Part shown: in pieces, positions 6,232 through 6,444 of the stretch
Layout of the letters: every line of letters begins with the position of its first letter
Position numbering within the stretch: position 1 is the stretch's first letter
Made by a program: the position numbers and the translations under genes
The notes under the pieces: model-generated
The model's database searches: none
Seen by the model: only the letters and a program-made list of their open reading frames with translations
Told to the model about the DNA's origin: nothing
DNA from: an uncultured Clostridia bacterium
Lineage (GTDB): Bacteria; Bacillota; Clostridia; Oscillospirales; Ruminococcaceae
Direction: 5' to 3'
DNA: 6,444 nucleotides
NCBI GenBank assembly: GCA_947624425.1
Contig: CANQKG010000082.1
Coordinates: 1 to 6,444 of the forward strand

Positions 6232-6444
6232 TCAGCGGAGGGTGACAACGGTCACGCCCGCTTCTCCCTCTCCATAAACGCCAAGCCGGTAATCCCGCAC
6301 ATGGGGATGCCCCTTCAAATGCCCCTGCACCGCTTTTCGCAGTACGCCGGTTCCTTTGCCGTGGATCACCGTGACCTGCGTGACGCCGGAAAGCACTGCG
6401 CTGTCGAGAAAACGGTCGAGATCCAGCAGCGCTTCCTCGGCGGT
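6232..6444 (-). CDS. mutS2: MutS2, C-terminal Smr domain (5' part outside window)
   Basis: The last 70 residues of a protein entering from the window edge and ending at a TGA (6232-6234). They form a Smr domain: TAEEALLDLDRFLDSA opens it, VIHGKGTGVLR (26-36 of the visible part) holds the HGxGxG signature, and HPHVRDYRLG...EGEAGVTVV closes it. This matches the C-terminus of MutS2. MutS2 proteins suppress recombination and, in B. subtilis (also named RqcU), act on collided ribosomes, with the Smr domain giving nuclease-type activity. The sequence is in frame to the window edge with no breaks. A lone Smr protein is possible, but the spacing and the GEGEAGVT ending favour MutS2. No convincing terminator follows, so some read-through into proS is likely. 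Confidence 0.9.
   Translation of the reverse strand, partial: TAEEALLDLDRFLDSAVLSGVTQVTVIHGKGTGVLRKAVQGHLKGHPHVRDYRLGVYGEGEAGVTVVTLR

Noticed and set aside
6236..6255. GTGAC-CGTT-GTCAC hairpin near the mutS2 stop as a possible terminator.
   Set aside because: The stem is only 5 bp, lies inside coding sequence, and the T-rich run comes well downstream in the promoter rather than directly after the stem.
1..6444. A defence system, mobile element, CRISPR array or novel cluster.
   Set aside because: Every gene except the DUF896 protein has a clear housekeeping or known-family identity. No repeats, att-like sites, transposase or toxin-antitoxin features are visible.

Overview
The window is a compact stretch of bacterial housekeeping genes, all read from the minus strand. 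In the order of transcription (from high to low coordinates) they are: the 3' end of mutS2, proS, a GtrB-type family 2 glycosyltransferase, ung, a DUF896 (UPF0291) small protein, cca, then a terminator, then yicC and a RemA/DUF370 gene cut by the window edge. The set points to a Firmicute. MutS2, DUF896, the yicC-remA pair and strong Shine-Dalgarno sites are all typical of that phylum. The fairly GC-rich coding sequence and the HD-domain form of Cca suggest a Clostridia member, perhaps an Oscillospiraceae-like gut bacterium. That placement is inference and was not tested by a search.

There are two transcription units. Unit 1 starts at a near-consensus sigma-A promoter (6202-6230) in the 67-nt gap after mutS2. 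It runs through proS, the glycosyltransferase, ung, the DUF896 gene and cca. It ends at a strong intrinsic terminator (1241-1279) whose stem begins inside the cca stop codon. The genes are tightly packed: 18 nt between proS and the glycosyltransferase, a 20-nt overlap into ung, 6 nt to the DUF896 gene, and a 4-nt overlap (ATGA) into cca. Unit 2 starts at a second sigma-A-like promoter (1179-1208) and carries yicC and remA. The Shine-Dalgarno site of remA overlaps the yicC stop codon. In many Firmicutes gmk and rpoZ follow remA, but here the window ends.

Functionally, unit 1 joins translation (proline charging, tRNA CCA-end synthesis) with base-excision repair (uracil removal) and one membrane-linked sugar transferase of unknown substrate. 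Unit 2 joins an RNA endonuclease-family protein with a small DNA-binding regulator. The only gap above about 100 nt is 1154-1277, which holds the terminator and the yicC promoter.

I found no mobile element, CRISPR array, RNA gene or defence system, and no evidence of a previously undescribed system. The points most worth a second look are the likely TTG start of proS, the palindromic proS promoter, the cysteine pairs flanking the ProRS editing domain, and the glycosyltransferase embedded in a translation/repair operon.
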